A DNA stretch of 64,000 nucleotides from an uncultured Burkholderiales bacterium (GCA_903820745.1 CAIJIT010000347.1:41939-105938); one strand, 5' to 3'; positions 10,198 to 20,411 are shown, counted from the stretch's first letter. Translations and numbers: made by a program. The notes: generated by a model from the sequence alone, not told the origin.

Positions 10198-12294
10198 TTA
10201 GGAAAAAGTCTTGCTCGCGGCAGCCAGACGGGCCAGCAAGGGTGCGGGCTGCCAGAACTTGGCATCGTCGAGCGGGTTCGTGGCGAAGCGCTTCATGCTG
10301 TGAACAACATTGAACAGACCGACCTGATCGGCATAGCGCATCGGCCCGCCGCGCCACATCGGGAAACCATAGCCGGCGAGGTAGACCATGTCGATGTCCG
10401 AAGCGCGCTGTGCGATGCCTTCTTCGAGCAGATGCGCGCCTTCGTTGACCAGCGCATAAACCAGACGCTGGACGATTTCTTCATCGCTGATCTTGCGCGG
10501 CGTGATGCCCAGCGCAGCGCGGTGCTTGTCGAGCAAGTCAGCCACCACGGTTGACGGGATCGCATCGCGCTTGCCCACCTGGTAGTCGTACCAACCGGCA
10601 CCGGTCTTCTGGCCATAGCGGCCCAGTTCGCACAGGCGGTCGGCGCTCTTCGAATAATGCAAATTGGGTTTTTCCAGATAGCGGCGCTTGCGGATCGCCC
10701 AGCCAATGTCGTTGCCGGCCAGGTCACCCATGCGGAACGGGCCCATGGCGAAACCGAACTTCTCGGCTGCGCGGTCCACCTGGGCCGGCGAGCAACCTTC
10801 GTCGAGCAAGAAGCCCGCCTGACGGCTGTACTGCTCGATCATGCGGTTGCCAATGAAACCATCGCAGACACCCGAAACGACCGCTGTCTTCTTGATCTTT
10901 TTGGCCAACGCCATCACGGTGGCCAGCACATCCTTGGCCGTGGCCGCGCCGCGCACCACCTCAAGCAGCTTCATCACATTGGCCGGGCTGAAGAAATGCA
11001 TGCCGACGACATCTTGCGGGCGCTGGGTGAAATTGGCGATCGCGTTGACGTCGAGGGTCGAGGTATTGCTGGCCAGGATCGCGCCAGGCTTCATCACCGC
11101 GTCGAGTTGCTTGAAGACGGTTTGCTTGACGCCGATTTCCTCGAACACCGCTTCGATCACCAGGTCGGCCTGGCCAATGTCGGCGTAGTCGAGCGTGGTG
11201 CTCAACAAGCTCATTCGCTGTTCGTACTTGTCGGCCTTGAGCTTGCCGCGCTTGACCTGCGATTCGTAGTTCTTGCGGATCGTCGCCACCCCGCGGTCGA
11301 GTGCTTCCTGCTTGGTTTCCAACATCGTCACCGGGATGCCGGCATTGAGGAAATTCATGCTGATGCCGCCGCCCATCGTGCCGGCACCGATCACCGCAAC
11401 CTTGTTGATCGGGCGCAGCGGCGTATCGGCAGGCACATCGGCGATCTTGCTGGCAGCGCGTTCGGCAAAGAAAGCATGGCGTAGCGCGCCGCATTCTGGC
11501 GTCTGCATCAGGGCGACAAAGGCCTCGCGCTCGGCCTTCATGCCGGCATCGAAAGACATCGTCGTCGCTGCCGCCACCGCGTCAACGCAGCGCAGCGGTG
11601 CCGGGAAGTTCTTGCTCATGCCGCCGACCATATTGCGCGCGAACTGCAGGAAAGCTTCCGCGTTCTCATGCCTGGCCTTCAGGTCACGCACACGCGGCAG
11701 CGGCCTCTTTTCGGCGACCTCGGCGGCCAGCGCCAGCGCAGCATCCAGCAGTTGATCGGCATCGACGATGCGGTCGAAAAGTTTCTGCCCGGGGATTTGC
11801 GCAAGCATCTCGCTAGGCACCGGCTCGCCGCTGACGATCATGTTCAAGGCCGGCTCCAGGCCCAGCGCACGCGGCAGGCGTTGCGTGCCCCCGGCACCCG
11901 GCAGCAGCCCGAGTTTGACTTCGGGCAGCGCAACGCTGGTGCCCTTGGCCGCAATACGGTAATGGCAGCCCAGCGCCAGTTCGAGCCCGCCGCCCATGCA
12001 GACGGAATGAATCGCCGCAATGACCGGCTTGGTGCAGCCCTCAATGACGCCAATCAAGCTCAGCAGGTTCGGTTCAGCAAGTGCCAGCGGGCTGCCGAAT
12101 TCCTTGATGTCCGCGCCGCCCGAGAAGGCCTTGCCAGCGCCAGTGATGACCACCGCGACTACGGCGGCATCAGCCTCGGCCTGCTCGATGCCTGCGGCGG
12201 CCGCCTTGCGGGTCTCGTAGCCCAGGCCGTTGACCGGCGGGTTGTTCAAGGTGATCACGGCGACATTGCCGCGCAATTCGTAACTGGCTGTCAT
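10198..12294 (-). CDS. fused enoyl-CoA hydratase / 3-hydroxyacyl-CoA dehydrogenase (FadB/FadJ-type)
   Basis: N-terminal crotonase domain ([15 protein letters not shown]), [43 protein letters not shown]. Confidence 0.92.
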   Translation of the reverse strand: MTASYELRGNVAVITLNNPPVNGLGYETRKAAAAGIEQAEADAAVVAVVITGAGKAFSGGADIKEFGSPLALAEPNLLSLIGVIEGCTKPVIAAIHSVCMGGGLELALGCHYRIAAKGTSVALPEVKLGLLPGAGGTQRLPRALGLEPALNMIVSGEPVPSEMLAQIPGQKLFDRIVDADQLLDAALALAAEVAEKRPLPRVRDLKARHENAEAFLQFARNMVGGMSKNFPAPLRCVDAVAAATTMSFDAGMKAEREAFVALMQTPECGALRHAFFAERAASKIADVPADTPLRPINKVAVIGAGTMGGGISMNFLNAGIPVTMLETKQEALDRGVATIRKNYESQVKRGKLKADKYEQRMSLLSTTLDYADIGQADLVIEAVFEEIGVKQTVFKQLDAVMKPGAILASNTSTLDVNAIANFTQRPQDVVGMHFFSPANVMKLLEVVRGAATAKDVLATVMALAKKIKKTAVVSGVCDGFIGNRMIEQYSRQAGFLLDEGCSPAQVDRAAEKFGFAMGPFRMGDLAGNDIGWAIRKRRYLEKPNLHYSKSADRLCELGRYGQKTGAGWYDYQVGKRDAIPSTVVADLLDKHRAALGITPRKISDEEIVQRLVYALVNEGAHLLEEGIAQRASDIDMVYLAGYGFPMWRGGPMRYADQVGLFNVVHSMKRFATNPLDDAKFWQPAPLLARLAAASKTFS

Positions 12295-12520
12295 GCTGAC
12301 CCCTGCGAAAGACCGGTAAAAAGACAGGCGGCCATTGCCGCCCGACTCCAAAAAAATGCGTCCTCGATTCTAGGCATCAATTGACCGGAGTCCATGTCTC
12401 AGCGGCGACAAAGCCCTGATGCCCCCTTGAACCCCGGGGCGTCGGCAGGCTGACATCTGTCTGCCACCAAATTGCGCTAAGGTACCGGGCTTGCGGCACA
12501 GGCCGGGCCAACACAAAGCC

Positions 12521-13738
12521 ATGACGAACCATTACCGCGAACCCTTTGCCTTGCGCTACCGCGACATTCGAGCCCGCTCGCTCGCGCTGGCTGAACCGCT
12601 CTCGGCCGAGGATCAATCGATGCAATCGATGCCTGATGCAAGCCCGAGCAAATGGCATCAAGCCCACCAGACCTGGTTTTTCGAAACCATGCTGCTGACG
12701 CCCCTGGCAAGCGGCTACCAGCCGTTCGACCCGCGTTTTCGCACTTTGTTCAACTCCTATTACGACGCCATCGAAGCGCGCCATCCGCGGCCACAGCGGG
12801 GTCTGCTGAGCCGGCCCGGGCTCGAAACAATCCTCGCTTACCGCCGCCATGTCGATAACGCAATGCTGGAATTCATCGCCAATGCCGAGCCTGAGCGCTG
12901 GGACTCCGGCTTGCCCTTGCTCGAACTCGGGCTGCAGCATGAACAGCAGCATCAGGAGTTGCTGCTGACCGACATCCTGCATGCTTTTTCCTGCAATCCG
13001 CTGCTGCCAGCCTACCAGCAGCAGCGGCGGGAAAAATTCCCGCAGCGCGAGTTGCAATGGCTGGGTCATCCGGCCGGTTTGATCGAAGTCGGCCATCAAG
13101 GCGCTGGCTTTGCTTTCGACAACGAAGCACCGCGACACCGCGTCTGGCTGCCGGCTTTCGAGATCGCGCAGCGGCTGGTCACCTGCAGCGACTTTGCGCT
13201 TTTCATCGCCGATGGCGGCTACAAGCGCCCGGCCCTTTGGTCGTCCGAAGGCTGGGCAATGGCGCAAGCGCGGGGTTGGCAGCATCCCGCCTATTGGCTG
13301 GCGTCCGGTGACCAACCGAGCGCTTCAGACCAATGGCAGGTTTTCAGCCTTGAAGGCGTGCAGCTGATGGATCCTGACGCACCCGTCATGCAGCTGAGTT
13401 TTCACGAAGCAGCGGCCTATGCGGAATGGGCTGGCGCGCGCCTTCCGACCGAGTTCGAATGGGAGGCCGCCAGCGCCCTGCCCGGCATCACCCAGCTCTA
13501 CGACCAAGCCTGGCAATGGACCCGCTCGGCCTATCACCCTTATCCCGGCTTCAAGCCATTGGCCGGCGCGGTGGGCGAATACAACGGTAAATTCATGATC
13601 AACCAAATGGTGCTGCGCGGCGGCAGTCTGGCCACGCCAGATGGCCATAGCCGGCCGAGCTACCGCAACTTCTTCCCGGCTCACGCTCGCTGGCAATTCA
13701 GCGGTCTGCGACTGGCTCGCGATGGAGCGCAGGCATGA
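12521..13738 (+). CDS. egtB: ergothioneine biosynthesis protein EgtB
   Basis: DinB-like domain with HEQQHQELLLTDILH metal-ligand motif, SUMF1-like C-terminus (LRGGSLATPDGHSRPSYRNFF); next to egtD. Confidence 0.9.
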   Translation: MTNHYREPFALRYRDIRARSLALAEPLSAEDQSMQSMPDASPSKWHQAHQTWFFETMLLTPLASGYQPFDPRFRTLFNSYYDAIEARHPRPQRGLLSRPGLETILAYRRHVDNAMLEFIANAEPERWDSGLPLLELGLQHEQQHQELLLTDILHAFSCNPLLPAYQQQRREKFPQRELQWLGHPAGLIEVGHQGAGFAFDNEAPRHRVWLPAFEIAQRLVTCSDFALFIADGGYKRPALWSSEGWAMAQARGWQHPAYWLASGDQPSASDQWQVFSLEGVQLMDPDAPVMQLSFHEAAAYAEWAGARLPTEFEWEAASALPGITQLYDQAWQWTRSAYHPYPGFKPLAGAVGEYNGKFMINQMVLRGGSLATPDGHSRPSYRNFFPAHARWQFSGLRLARDGAQA

Positions 13739-14658
13739 GCAGCAGCTTCGCTGAAGACCTGCAACTGGCCCTCGGCCAAAGGCCGCGAAGCATTTCGCCG
13801 AAATATTTTTACGATGAGATCGGCTCGGCGCTGTTCGAGCAGATCTGCGATCTGCCCGAGTACTACCCAACCCGCACCGAACTTGGTCTGCTGCAAGCGC
13901 ATGCGGCCGAGATGGCCGAATGCATCGGCCCGCAGGCGCAACTGCTTGAATATGGCGCGGGGGCCCTGCAAAAGGTGCGTTGCTTGCTGGACCGACTCGA
14001 GGCGCCTCATTCTTTCGTGCCGATCGATATTTCTGGCGCCCATTTGCTGTCCGCTTGCGGGCAATTGCAGGCCGCCTATCCAACGCTGCAGATCAACCCG
14101 CTGGTGGCGGACTTCAGTCGCCCGCACAGCCTGCCGCAAGGTTCAGGCAAAGGGCCCAGGGTCGGCTTCTTTCCGGGCTCCAGCATCGGCAACTTCACAC
14201 CCTTGGAAGCGCTGGCGTTCTTGAAGATGGCAGCGTTTGAACTCCGTGGCGGCGGTTTGCTGATCGGTATTGACCTGATCAAGGACCCGGCGATTCTGCA
14301 CGCGGCCTACAACGACAGCGCAGGTGTCACTGCGGCCTTCAATCTGAACCTGCTTGCGCGGGCGCGGCGCGAACTGGGCGCCGACATTGCCCGCGATGGC
14401 TTTGTCCACAGCGCTTTCTACAACTCAGCGTTGCAGCGCATTGAAATGCACCTGATGAGTTTGAAGCGGCAAACATTGCGGATCGCCGAGCGGGTTTACG
14501 AAATCGACGCGGGCGAAACGCTGCATACCGAAAACTCGCACAAATACAGCGTTGTCGGCTTTCAAAGCCTGGCCGCGCAAGCTGGTTTCAGCCCCGGGGC
14601 AAGCTGGACCGATCCGCGCGAATGGTTCAGCTTGCTGTGGCTGCAAGCGCCGGCCTGA
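13735..14658 (+). CDS. egtD: L-histidine N(alpha)-methyltransferase EgtD
   Basis: ISPKYFYDEIGSALFEQICDLPEYYPTRTE, FFPGSSIGNF; 4-nt ATGA overlap with egtB. Confidence 0.93.
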   Translation: MSSSFAEDLQLALGQRPRSISPKYFYDEIGSALFEQICDLPEYYPTRTELGLLQAHAAEMAECIGPQAQLLEYGAGALQKVRCLLDRLEAPHSFVPIDISGAHLLSACGQLQAAYPTLQINPLVADFSRPHSLPQGSGKGPRVGFFPGSSIGNFTPLEALAFLKMAAFELRGGGLLIGIDLIKDPAILHAAYNDSAGVTAAFNLNLLARARRELGADIARDGFVHSAFYNSALQRIEMHLMSLKRQTLRIAERVYEIDAGETLHTENSHKYSVVGFQSLAAQAGFSPGASWTDPREWFSLLWLQAPA

Positions 14659-14679
14659 AAGGCGCTCGCCAACAACAGC

Positions 14680-15423
14680 TCAGGACGTCGCGCCGTGTTT
14701 GGCTGCCAGACGGCTCATATTGCCCATCGACACGCGGTGCATTTCCAGCAACGACAGCAGGCCGCTGCGGTGCAGTTTCAGCACCTCGTCGTCAGGCAGT
14801 TCGGCGAGCTTTTTCTCATCGACGGCGAGGAAGCCATCGACATCGAGCTTGTCGCCGCTGGCCAGCGTCGCTTCGAAGCGCATCTCGCGGAACAGGTCGA
14901 GCTCGTTGAGTTGCTGGCAGATCAACCGAGTGCGTTCAGCCTCCTGCTCAAAACTTTCCAAAAAGTTCTGCACATTCTTCAAGAACTCGCTCGGCTCGTT
15001 GTCCGTGCCGAACAGCATCGTGCCTTCGGTCTGGGAAAACCCGGCCCATTCGCTGTCATAGCAGACCGCCATCGAATCGCTTTCCTGATCGATGCGCGCC
15101 ATCGAGAACGGATAGCGGCGCAGATAAGCCGGCACATAGTTGCCGGTCCAGCTGTTGTCTTTGACAAACAGGTTGCTGCCAGCCTTCAGGCCCAGCACCG
15201 CCAGCGGCGCTACCGCTTGCTTGCCATCGGCGGGGACATCGCCGACGCGAACGAAAACGATCGGGTATTCCTTGCAAGCCTCGGCGAACTCGACCACAGC
15301 CAGGAACAGCGAGTTCAATCCGGCGACCCGGCTGACCACGGGAATTTCCGTATTCAGGCGCAAATTCTGGTGCAAACGACGGTCCAGCGGGACCAGATTG
15401 CCATACATCGGGGGCGTACTCAT
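14680..15423 (-). CDS. SapC family protein
   Basis: NLVPLDRRLHQNLRL...SLFLAVVEFAEACKEYPIVFV, typical SapC-family sequence. Confidence 0.85.
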   Translation of the reverse strand: MSTPPMYGNLVPLDRRLHQNLRLNTEIPVVSRVAGLNSLFLAVVEFAEACKEYPIVFVRVGDVPADGKQAVAPLAVLGLKAGSNLFVKDNSWTGNYVPAYLRRYPFSMARIDQESDSMAVCYDSEWAGFSQTEGTMLFGTDNEPSEFLKNVQNFLESFEQEAERTRLICQQLNELDLFREMRFEATLASGDKLDVDGFLAVDEKKLAELPDDEVLKLHRSGLLSLLEMHRVSMGNMSRLAAKHGATS

Positions 15424-16721
15424 TTCAAATCTCCATCAACGGCCAATTGACTGACCAACACTTTATCGACACGCTTGCCATCCAGGTCAACGACCTCGAA
15501 TCGCCAGCCACTCCACTCCACCACATCGGCCGTGCGCGGCAAACGCCCCAGCAACAGCATGATCATGCCGGCCAGGGTGTTGTAACGACCACGGTCCTCT
15601 TCCGGCAGTTCTTTCAAGCCCAGGCGGTCCTTCAACTCGGGCACCGGGATCAGGCCTTCAATCAGCCAGCTCCCGTCCTCGCGTTGCACCGCCCAGGCTT
15701 CCCCATCGCTGGGGGCATTGAATTCTCCGGCAATCGCTTCCAGCACGTCGCGGACCGAAATCACGCCCTGGACTTCGCCATATTCATCGACGACAAAAAC
15801 CAGTTGCGCGTCCGAGGCGCGGAAATGCTCAAGCAGTTCCAGACCCGACAGCGTTTCAGGCACGAACACCGCCGCCTCGAGGTCTTCGGCCAAGGATAGC
15901 GGCTGGCCGCTGAGCGAGCGCTGCAGCAAGCTCTGCGCCGACACCACGCCCATGACGTCGCCAAGCCCGCCACGGCAAACCGGATAGCGGCTGTAGCCAT
16001 GGGCGCGCAGCATCTCCAGCACCTGAGCCGGTGTGTCGGCCACGTCGAGCCAGGCAATCTCGCCACGCGGGATCATCATCGAGCCAATCTGCCGCTCGTC
16101 GAGCCTGAAGACATTGCGCACCATCTGATGCTCATGCTCTTCGATCACGCCGGCCTCGCGCCCCTCTTCCAGGCTGGCGGCGATTTCCTCTTCGGTCACG
16201 CCGCGTTGCACCCGTCCGCGCAGACCGATCAAGCCCAGCGTCGTCTCGGTCAGGAAAGTCAGCAGCCTGACCAGCGGCCGCACCGCCATCGACAGAAAAT
16301 TCATCGGTGGCGCCACCAGGCGCGCCACCATTTCCGGGTAAATCTGCCCGACCCGCTTGGGCACCAGTTCGCCGAACACGATCGTCAGCATGGTCAGGAT
16401 CACCACCACCATCGCGGTTGCCGTGAAGTCGGCCACCTTGTCATGGAGTTGAAAGTTGTGCATCAGCCATTGCGCCAGCGGCCCCGAAAAAGCCGACTCG
16501 CCGACGATGCCGTTGAGCACGCCGATCGAAGTGATGCCGATCTGCACGGTCGAGAGGAACTTGGTCGGGTTCTCGTGCAGGTCCATCGCGGCCTGCGCGC
16601 CGGCCTCTTCGCTTTCAACCATGACCTGCAACCTGGCCTTGCGGCTGGCGGTCAAGGCCATTTCCGACATTGCGAACAAGCCGTTGATGAAGATCAGAAA
16701 GAGAACGAGCGCCGTATCCAT
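15420..16721 (-). CDS. hemolysin family / CNNM-CBS-CorC_HlyC domain transporter
   Basis: N-terminal TM (CNNM) domain, CBS pair, C-terminal transporter-associated domain (YNTLAGMIMLLLGRLP); start at MDTALVLFLIFINGLFAMSEMAL. Confidence 0.88.
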   Translation of the reverse strand: MDTALVLFLIFINGLFAMSEMALTASRKARLQVMVESEEAGAQAAMDLHENPTKFLSTVQIGITSIGVLNGIVGESAFSGPLAQWLMHNFQLHDKVADFTATAMVVVILTMLTIVFGELVPKRVGQIYPEMVARLVAPPMNFLSMAVRPLVRLLTFLTETTLGLIGLRGRVQRGVTEEEIAASLEEGREAGVIEEHEHQMVRNVFRLDERQIGSMMIPRGEIAWLDVADTPAQVLEMLRAHGYSRYPVCRGGLGDVMGVVSAQSLLQRSLSGQPLSLAEDLEAAVFVPETLSGLELLEHFRASDAQLVFVVDEYGEVQGVISVRDVLEAIAGEFNAPSDGEAWAVQREDGSWLIEGLIPVPELKDRLGLKELPEEDRGRYNTLAGMIMLLLGRLPRTADVVEWSGWRFEVVDLDGKRVDKVLVSQLAVDGDLK

Positions 16722-16823
16722 TGAGACGCGCCTCGCCGGCAAACCGGTGCAAGACGCATGCTGTGACAAGAGGCGAGTAGCGTAGCAGATGGTCTGCCAT
16801 GAAACAGCCCGCACAATCCCGCC

Positions 16824-17651
16824 ATGAACTACCTGATCGGTGACATCCAGGGCTGCTGCAACGAATTGACCCGCTTGCTGGCAAAAATCGACTTCTCGCC
16901 GTCGCGCGACCGGATCTACCTGCTGGGCGATCTGGTCAACCGCGGCCCGGCTTCGCTCGCCACATTGCGGCTGCTCGCCGGGCTGGGCGAGGCCGCCACC
17001 TGCTTGCTCGGCAACCATGACCTGCACCTGCTGGCCATCAACGAAGGCGTGCGGCCGCCGCACCGCAACGACACCGTGAACGACATCCTCACCGCCCCCG
17101 ACCGCGAAGACTTGCTGGCCTGGCTGCGCCAACAGCGGATGGCCTGCCACGAGCATGGCTGGCTGATGGTGCATGCCGGGGTTGTGCCGCAATGGGACTT
17201 GGCCCAAACCTTGCGCCTGGCCGGTGAAGTCGAGGCTCTATTGCGCGGCCCGGACCTGCCGGACTTTCTGCATGAGATGTATGGCAACCAGCCCGGCGCC
17301 TGGGATGAGCAACTGCAAGGCGTCCAACGCCTGCGCTTCATCGTCAATGTGCTGACGCGCCTGCGCTTTTGCGATGCCCAGGGCCAACTCGACTTCAAGA
17401 CCAAGGAAGGTGCAGCCAGCGCACCCGAAGGCTTCACCCCCTGGTACGACGCGCCCGGCCGCCGCACGGCAGGAATCCCGATCGCCTTCGGCCATTGGTC
17501 GACCCTGGGTCCACTCGACCGCCCCGACCTGCTCGCACTCGACACCGGCTGCGTCTGGGGCGGAAAGCTCAGCGCCGCCCGCGTCGAGCAAGGCCGCAAA
17601 CTCGACTTGATCCAGGTCGACTGCGCCCAAGCCCAACAGCCTGGCAGGTGA
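16824..17651 (+). CDS. apaH: symmetrical bis(5'-nucleosyl)-tetraphosphatase
   Basis: YLIGDIQGCCNELTRLL, LGDLVNRGPASLATLR, LGNHDLHLLAI. Confidence 0.93.
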   Translation: MNYLIGDIQGCCNELTRLLAKIDFSPSRDRIYLLGDLVNRGPASLATLRLLAGLGEAATCLLGNHDLHLLAINEGVRPPHRNDTVNDILTAPDREDLLAWLRQQRMACHEHGWLMVHAGVVPQWDLAQTLRLAGEVEALLRGPDLPDFLHEMYGNQPGAWDEQLQGVQRLRFIVNVLTRLRFCDAQGQLDFKTKEGAASAPEGFTPWYDAPGRRTAGIPIAFGHWSTLGPLDRPDLLALDTGCVWGGKLSAARVEQGRKLDLIQVDCAQAQQPGR

Positions 17652-17780
17652 CGCGGCCAGAACCGATCTGAATAGCGGCTAGAATTCGCACTGCGGATCA
17701 CAGCGCTTGACTTCACCCGTTCAGCGACGTAAACCTAGGAAAAACCGGCGATTCGTCACCGGCGTCACTTTGATTTTTCA

Positions 17781-17870
17781 GGAAGCTTGGCCGAGCGGTT
17801 TAAGGCACCGGTCTTGAAAACCGGCGAGGGTTTATCCCCTCCGTGAGTTCGAATCTCACAGCTTCCGCCA
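17781..17870 (+). tRNA. tRNA-Ser (anticodon TGA)
   Basis: GGAAGCT...AGCTTCC acceptor pairing, CGGTCTTGAAAACCGG anticodon arm, variable arm, GTTCGAATC T-arm, encoded CCA. Confidence 0.95.
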
Positions 17871-17945
17871 GTTTGTCAATGGGATAGTGTCTGAAAAGTA
17901 CTCTACTCCCCACACAACCCCACCAAGATATTGCGCTTGCATGAG

Positions 17946-17973
17946 GTGGCGTCCCCCGCCACGGGTCTTTTTT
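17946..17973 (+). terminator. putative rho-independent terminator downstream of tRNA-Ser
   Basis: GTGGCG-loop-CGCCAC hairpin followed by GGGTCTTTTTT. Confidence 0.5.
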
Positions 17974-18136
17974 GCTTGTTTGCCGAAGTCGGCTGACGCA
18001 ATTGAACCGGGTGTTGCACTTGGGGCTTGAAACTGCCAACCAAAATCCATGACCTGTTCACAGGCTATGTCGTCGGCGTGTCTCAGTCACCCAGAATTGG
18101 GTTGATATCGCATCATAATTAAGGCATAGTCAACTC

Positions 18137-18460
18137 ATGAAAGCCAACTTCAAACGGCCCTTTGCGCAGTACGTCAAAAAAGCGCACAAGCCCTTGCAGT
18201 TGGCAATTGAGGATGAGGTGGAGGTCGTCTGCGAGACCCCTGACATCGGAGAGGCCAAGGTCGGGGACCTGACTGGAATTCGAGTGCATAAGTTCCGATT
18301 CAGTCGTCAAGAATATTTGCTTGCCTACAGGGCACCCAAGAAAGACGCGCCTCTGGAGTTTTTGATCATCGACTTCTACCAAGTGGGCGTTCATGAGAAT
18401 TTTTACGCCGAGTTGAAACAGTACCTGCGACAGGAAAAAGCCCGAGGAGCCGCAAAATGA
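18137..18460 (+). CDS. type II toxin-antitoxin system RelE/ParE-like toxin
   Basis: 107 aa; IRVHKFRFSRQEYLLAYR...IIDFYQVGVHENFYAELKQYLRQ resembles RelE-superfamily toxins; overlaps the downstream HTH gene. Confidence 0.72.
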   Translation: MKANFKRPFAQYVKKAHKPLQLAIEDEVEVVCETPDIGEAKVGDLTGIRVHKFRFSRQEYLLAYRAPKKDAPLEFLIIDFYQVGVHENFYAELKQYLRQEKARGAAK

Positions 18461-18768
18461 ATCATGCACTGACTGCACAAGACCTTTTTTCTGAACTGAA
18501 GCGCATGCCTGCGACTGAGCGTGTTAAATTTTTCTCACTGCTGAGCCTCAACGCATTTCGTGACGATGATTTCAGCCACGAACAGGTATTTGGACATTTG
18601 GAGCGGGAGCCTCTGTCGGCTTGGGAGGCCGCTGAGTATTTGGAGGTATCGCTGCCAACTTTGCGTCGCCATGTCCAAGCGGGAAAACTGCAACCCAGCC
18701 ACACCGTTGGCCGCAACCAAATGTTTTCGGCAAGTGACCTGCGCGCTTACAAACGCACCCGTAAGTGA
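18457..18768 (+). CDS. HTH (excisionase/MerR-like) putative antitoxin
   Basis: C-terminal LSAWEAAEYLEVSLPTLRRHVQAGKLQPSHTVGRNQMFSASDLRAYKR HTH_17-like; ATGA overlap with the toxin gene. Confidence 0.75.
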   Translation: MNHALTAQDLFSELKRMPATERVKFFSLLSLNAFRDDDFSHEQVFGHLEREPLSAWEAAEYLEVSLPTLRRHVQAGKLQPSHTVGRNQMFSASDLRAYKRTRK

Positions 18769-18790
18769 ATCGATATTTTGTCTCACCCTA

Positions 18791-18812
18791 CCCGCACCAC
18801 GCGGGGCTTTTT
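18791..18812 (+). terminator. putative terminator of the TA operon
   Basis: CCCGCACCACGCGGGGCTTTTT hairpin plus T-run. Confidence 0.6.
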
Positions 18813-18886
18813 GCTTTGGGCTCCTGACTGCGATCTGCGGCAAGTGACCCGCCATCCTGTGCGCTCTTCGTATCGTCAAATACGCA

Positions 18887-20089
18887 TCACGCCTTTGCAC
18901 ACGCATCCATCAAAGCCAGCATCTCGCTAAACCAGGGGCCTTCGTGTTCGACGGCGGTCTGGACTATGACGGTTTGGGTGGGCATGTCAATCAGCACGCG
19001 TTGGGCATGGTGGCCGTTGAAGTACAGGCGGGTGCCGTTGGCGCGGGCGTGCCACATGTGCGCTTTGTAGCCAGCATTGGGCATGGCGATCCCGTGGCGG
19101 CCAGCTTGGTCGTTTTCGCCCCAGAGAGTGCACTCGTTGATCCACGTCTCTGACACGATCTGCCGGCCATTGGCGTGGCCGCGCTGCGCCACTAGGCGGC
19201 CCAGTCGGGCCCAGTCGCGCAGGCGCGCCGCAAAACCGATGCAGTTGAACTCCTGGTCCTCGCGGTCACAAGTCCAGGTGGCGTCTGCCTCGGCTCCCAG
19301 CGGTTGCCACAGCACCTTCTCGGCAAAGGTAGACAGGCTCACCCCAGTCACCGCGCGGATCACCAACCCGATCGTCAGCGGGCACAGTTCGTTGTAGTTG
19401 TAGCGTGTGCCCGGCGCCTCTCGGCGCGAGTTCCACTCGGCTACCGTGCGCCGCACGCTAGCGCCGCTGCCCATGAAGGCCTTGGGGTAGATCGTGGGAT
19501 TGTCGCGGTCGTGGTTGACGTTGGCGCCGCTGCACATATTGCTCAGGTGCCGCAACGAGACCTGGCCGTGCAGGGTGTCACGCAGCACAGGCACATAGCG
19601 CGCCGGCACATCGTCGTAGCTCTCGATCAGGCGCTGGTCCAGGCAAATGCCCAGCAGCAGCGAGGTCACGCTCTTGGCCATCGACCAACTGGTCATGCGC
19701 ATTTCGGGCGTCCGGTCAAAGCGCTGTGCCTCAAACCAGATCTGGTCGCCCCGGCTGATCAGAAGGCCGGTGATGGGCCAGGCCTGCAGATAGTCCTGCG
19801 GCGTGCGCTCGGACAATCGAAACCGGTAGACAAGATCGTTGCGCGGCGCCGACACCCAAGGCATGGGCATGCCTGCAGAACGGATGGTGTGAAACGGAAA
19901 GAGCTTTTCGTAGCCGCCGCTGTAATTGCCAACGCGCCAGTAGCGTTCGCGGTTGAGTCCACCGGCCAGCCCGATCGGGTAGCCCTGACCGGCACCCCAG
20001 ACATCGAGGTTGGTCTCTGCCCGCAACGATGCCGGGGGTAGGGTGAGGGTAAAAGCCGAGGCGGCAAGTAGCTGGCGTCGATCGATCAT
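18887..20089 (-). CDS. serine hydrolase (class C beta-lactamase-like)
   Basis: SMAKSVTSLLLG (SxxK), YNYNELCP (YxN), signal peptide. Confidence 0.87.
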   Translation of the reverse strand: MIDRRQLLAASAFTLTLPPASLRAETNLDVWGAGQGYPIGLAGGLNRERYWRVGNYSGGYEKLFPFHTIRSAGMPMPWVSAPRNDLVYRFRLSERTPQDYLQAWPITGLLISRGDQIWFEAQRFDRTPEMRMTSWSMAKSVTSLLLGICLDQRLIESYDDVPARYVPVLRDTLHGQVSLRHLSNMCSGANVNHDRDNPTIYPKAFMGSGASVRRTVAEWNSRREAPGTRYNYNELCPLTIGLVIRAVTGVSLSTFAEKVLWQPLGAEADATWTCDREDQEFNCIGFAARLRDWARLGRLVAQRGHANGRQIVSETWINECTLWGENDQAGRHGIAMPNAGYKAHMWHARANGTRLYFNGHHAQRVLIDMPTQTVIVQTAVEHEGPWFSEMLALMDACAKA

Positions 20090-20334
20090 GCGGAATTATG
20101 GTCTGATTCATTGAGTGGTCTCGATGTCAGCCGCCGCGTCACCCAGATGTAGTTTTCAGGTTGTTTCGAATCCCCGGCCCCACCAAAAACAGGGGCTGGA
20201 AACTCACACAACAAGTGGCCAAGGACTAGATTCCTGTGCCCGTTGGAAACTTGGACGGTTGGTGATGAGGAATGCTCTGCCACGTCAATACAAAGACCGC
20301 AAACCTGCTCAGCAGACACTGATGTAGCCGCCGG

Positions 20335-20358
20335 CCCCGCACCTCGCGGGGCCTTTTT
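20335..20358 (+). terminator. terminator-like hairpin similar to the one at 18791
   Basis: CCCCGCACCTCGCGGGGCCTTTTT. Confidence 0.5.
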
Positions 20359-20411
20359 CTATGGGCTCCTGACTTCGACCTGTACAACCGCTCGGGAACC
20401 AGGCCCCGCGA

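Noticed and set aside
15420-17207. 595-aa extended ORF for the hemolysin-family protein
   Set aside because: The N-terminal 160 residues are antisense to apaH; the ATG at 16721 gives a normal CNNM start
20163-20186. tRNA 3'-end-like string TTTCGAATCCCCGGCCCCACCA
   Set aside because: Spacing from TTCGAAT to CCA is too short for a T-stem plus acceptor and no upstream cloverleaf was found; at most a weak remnant
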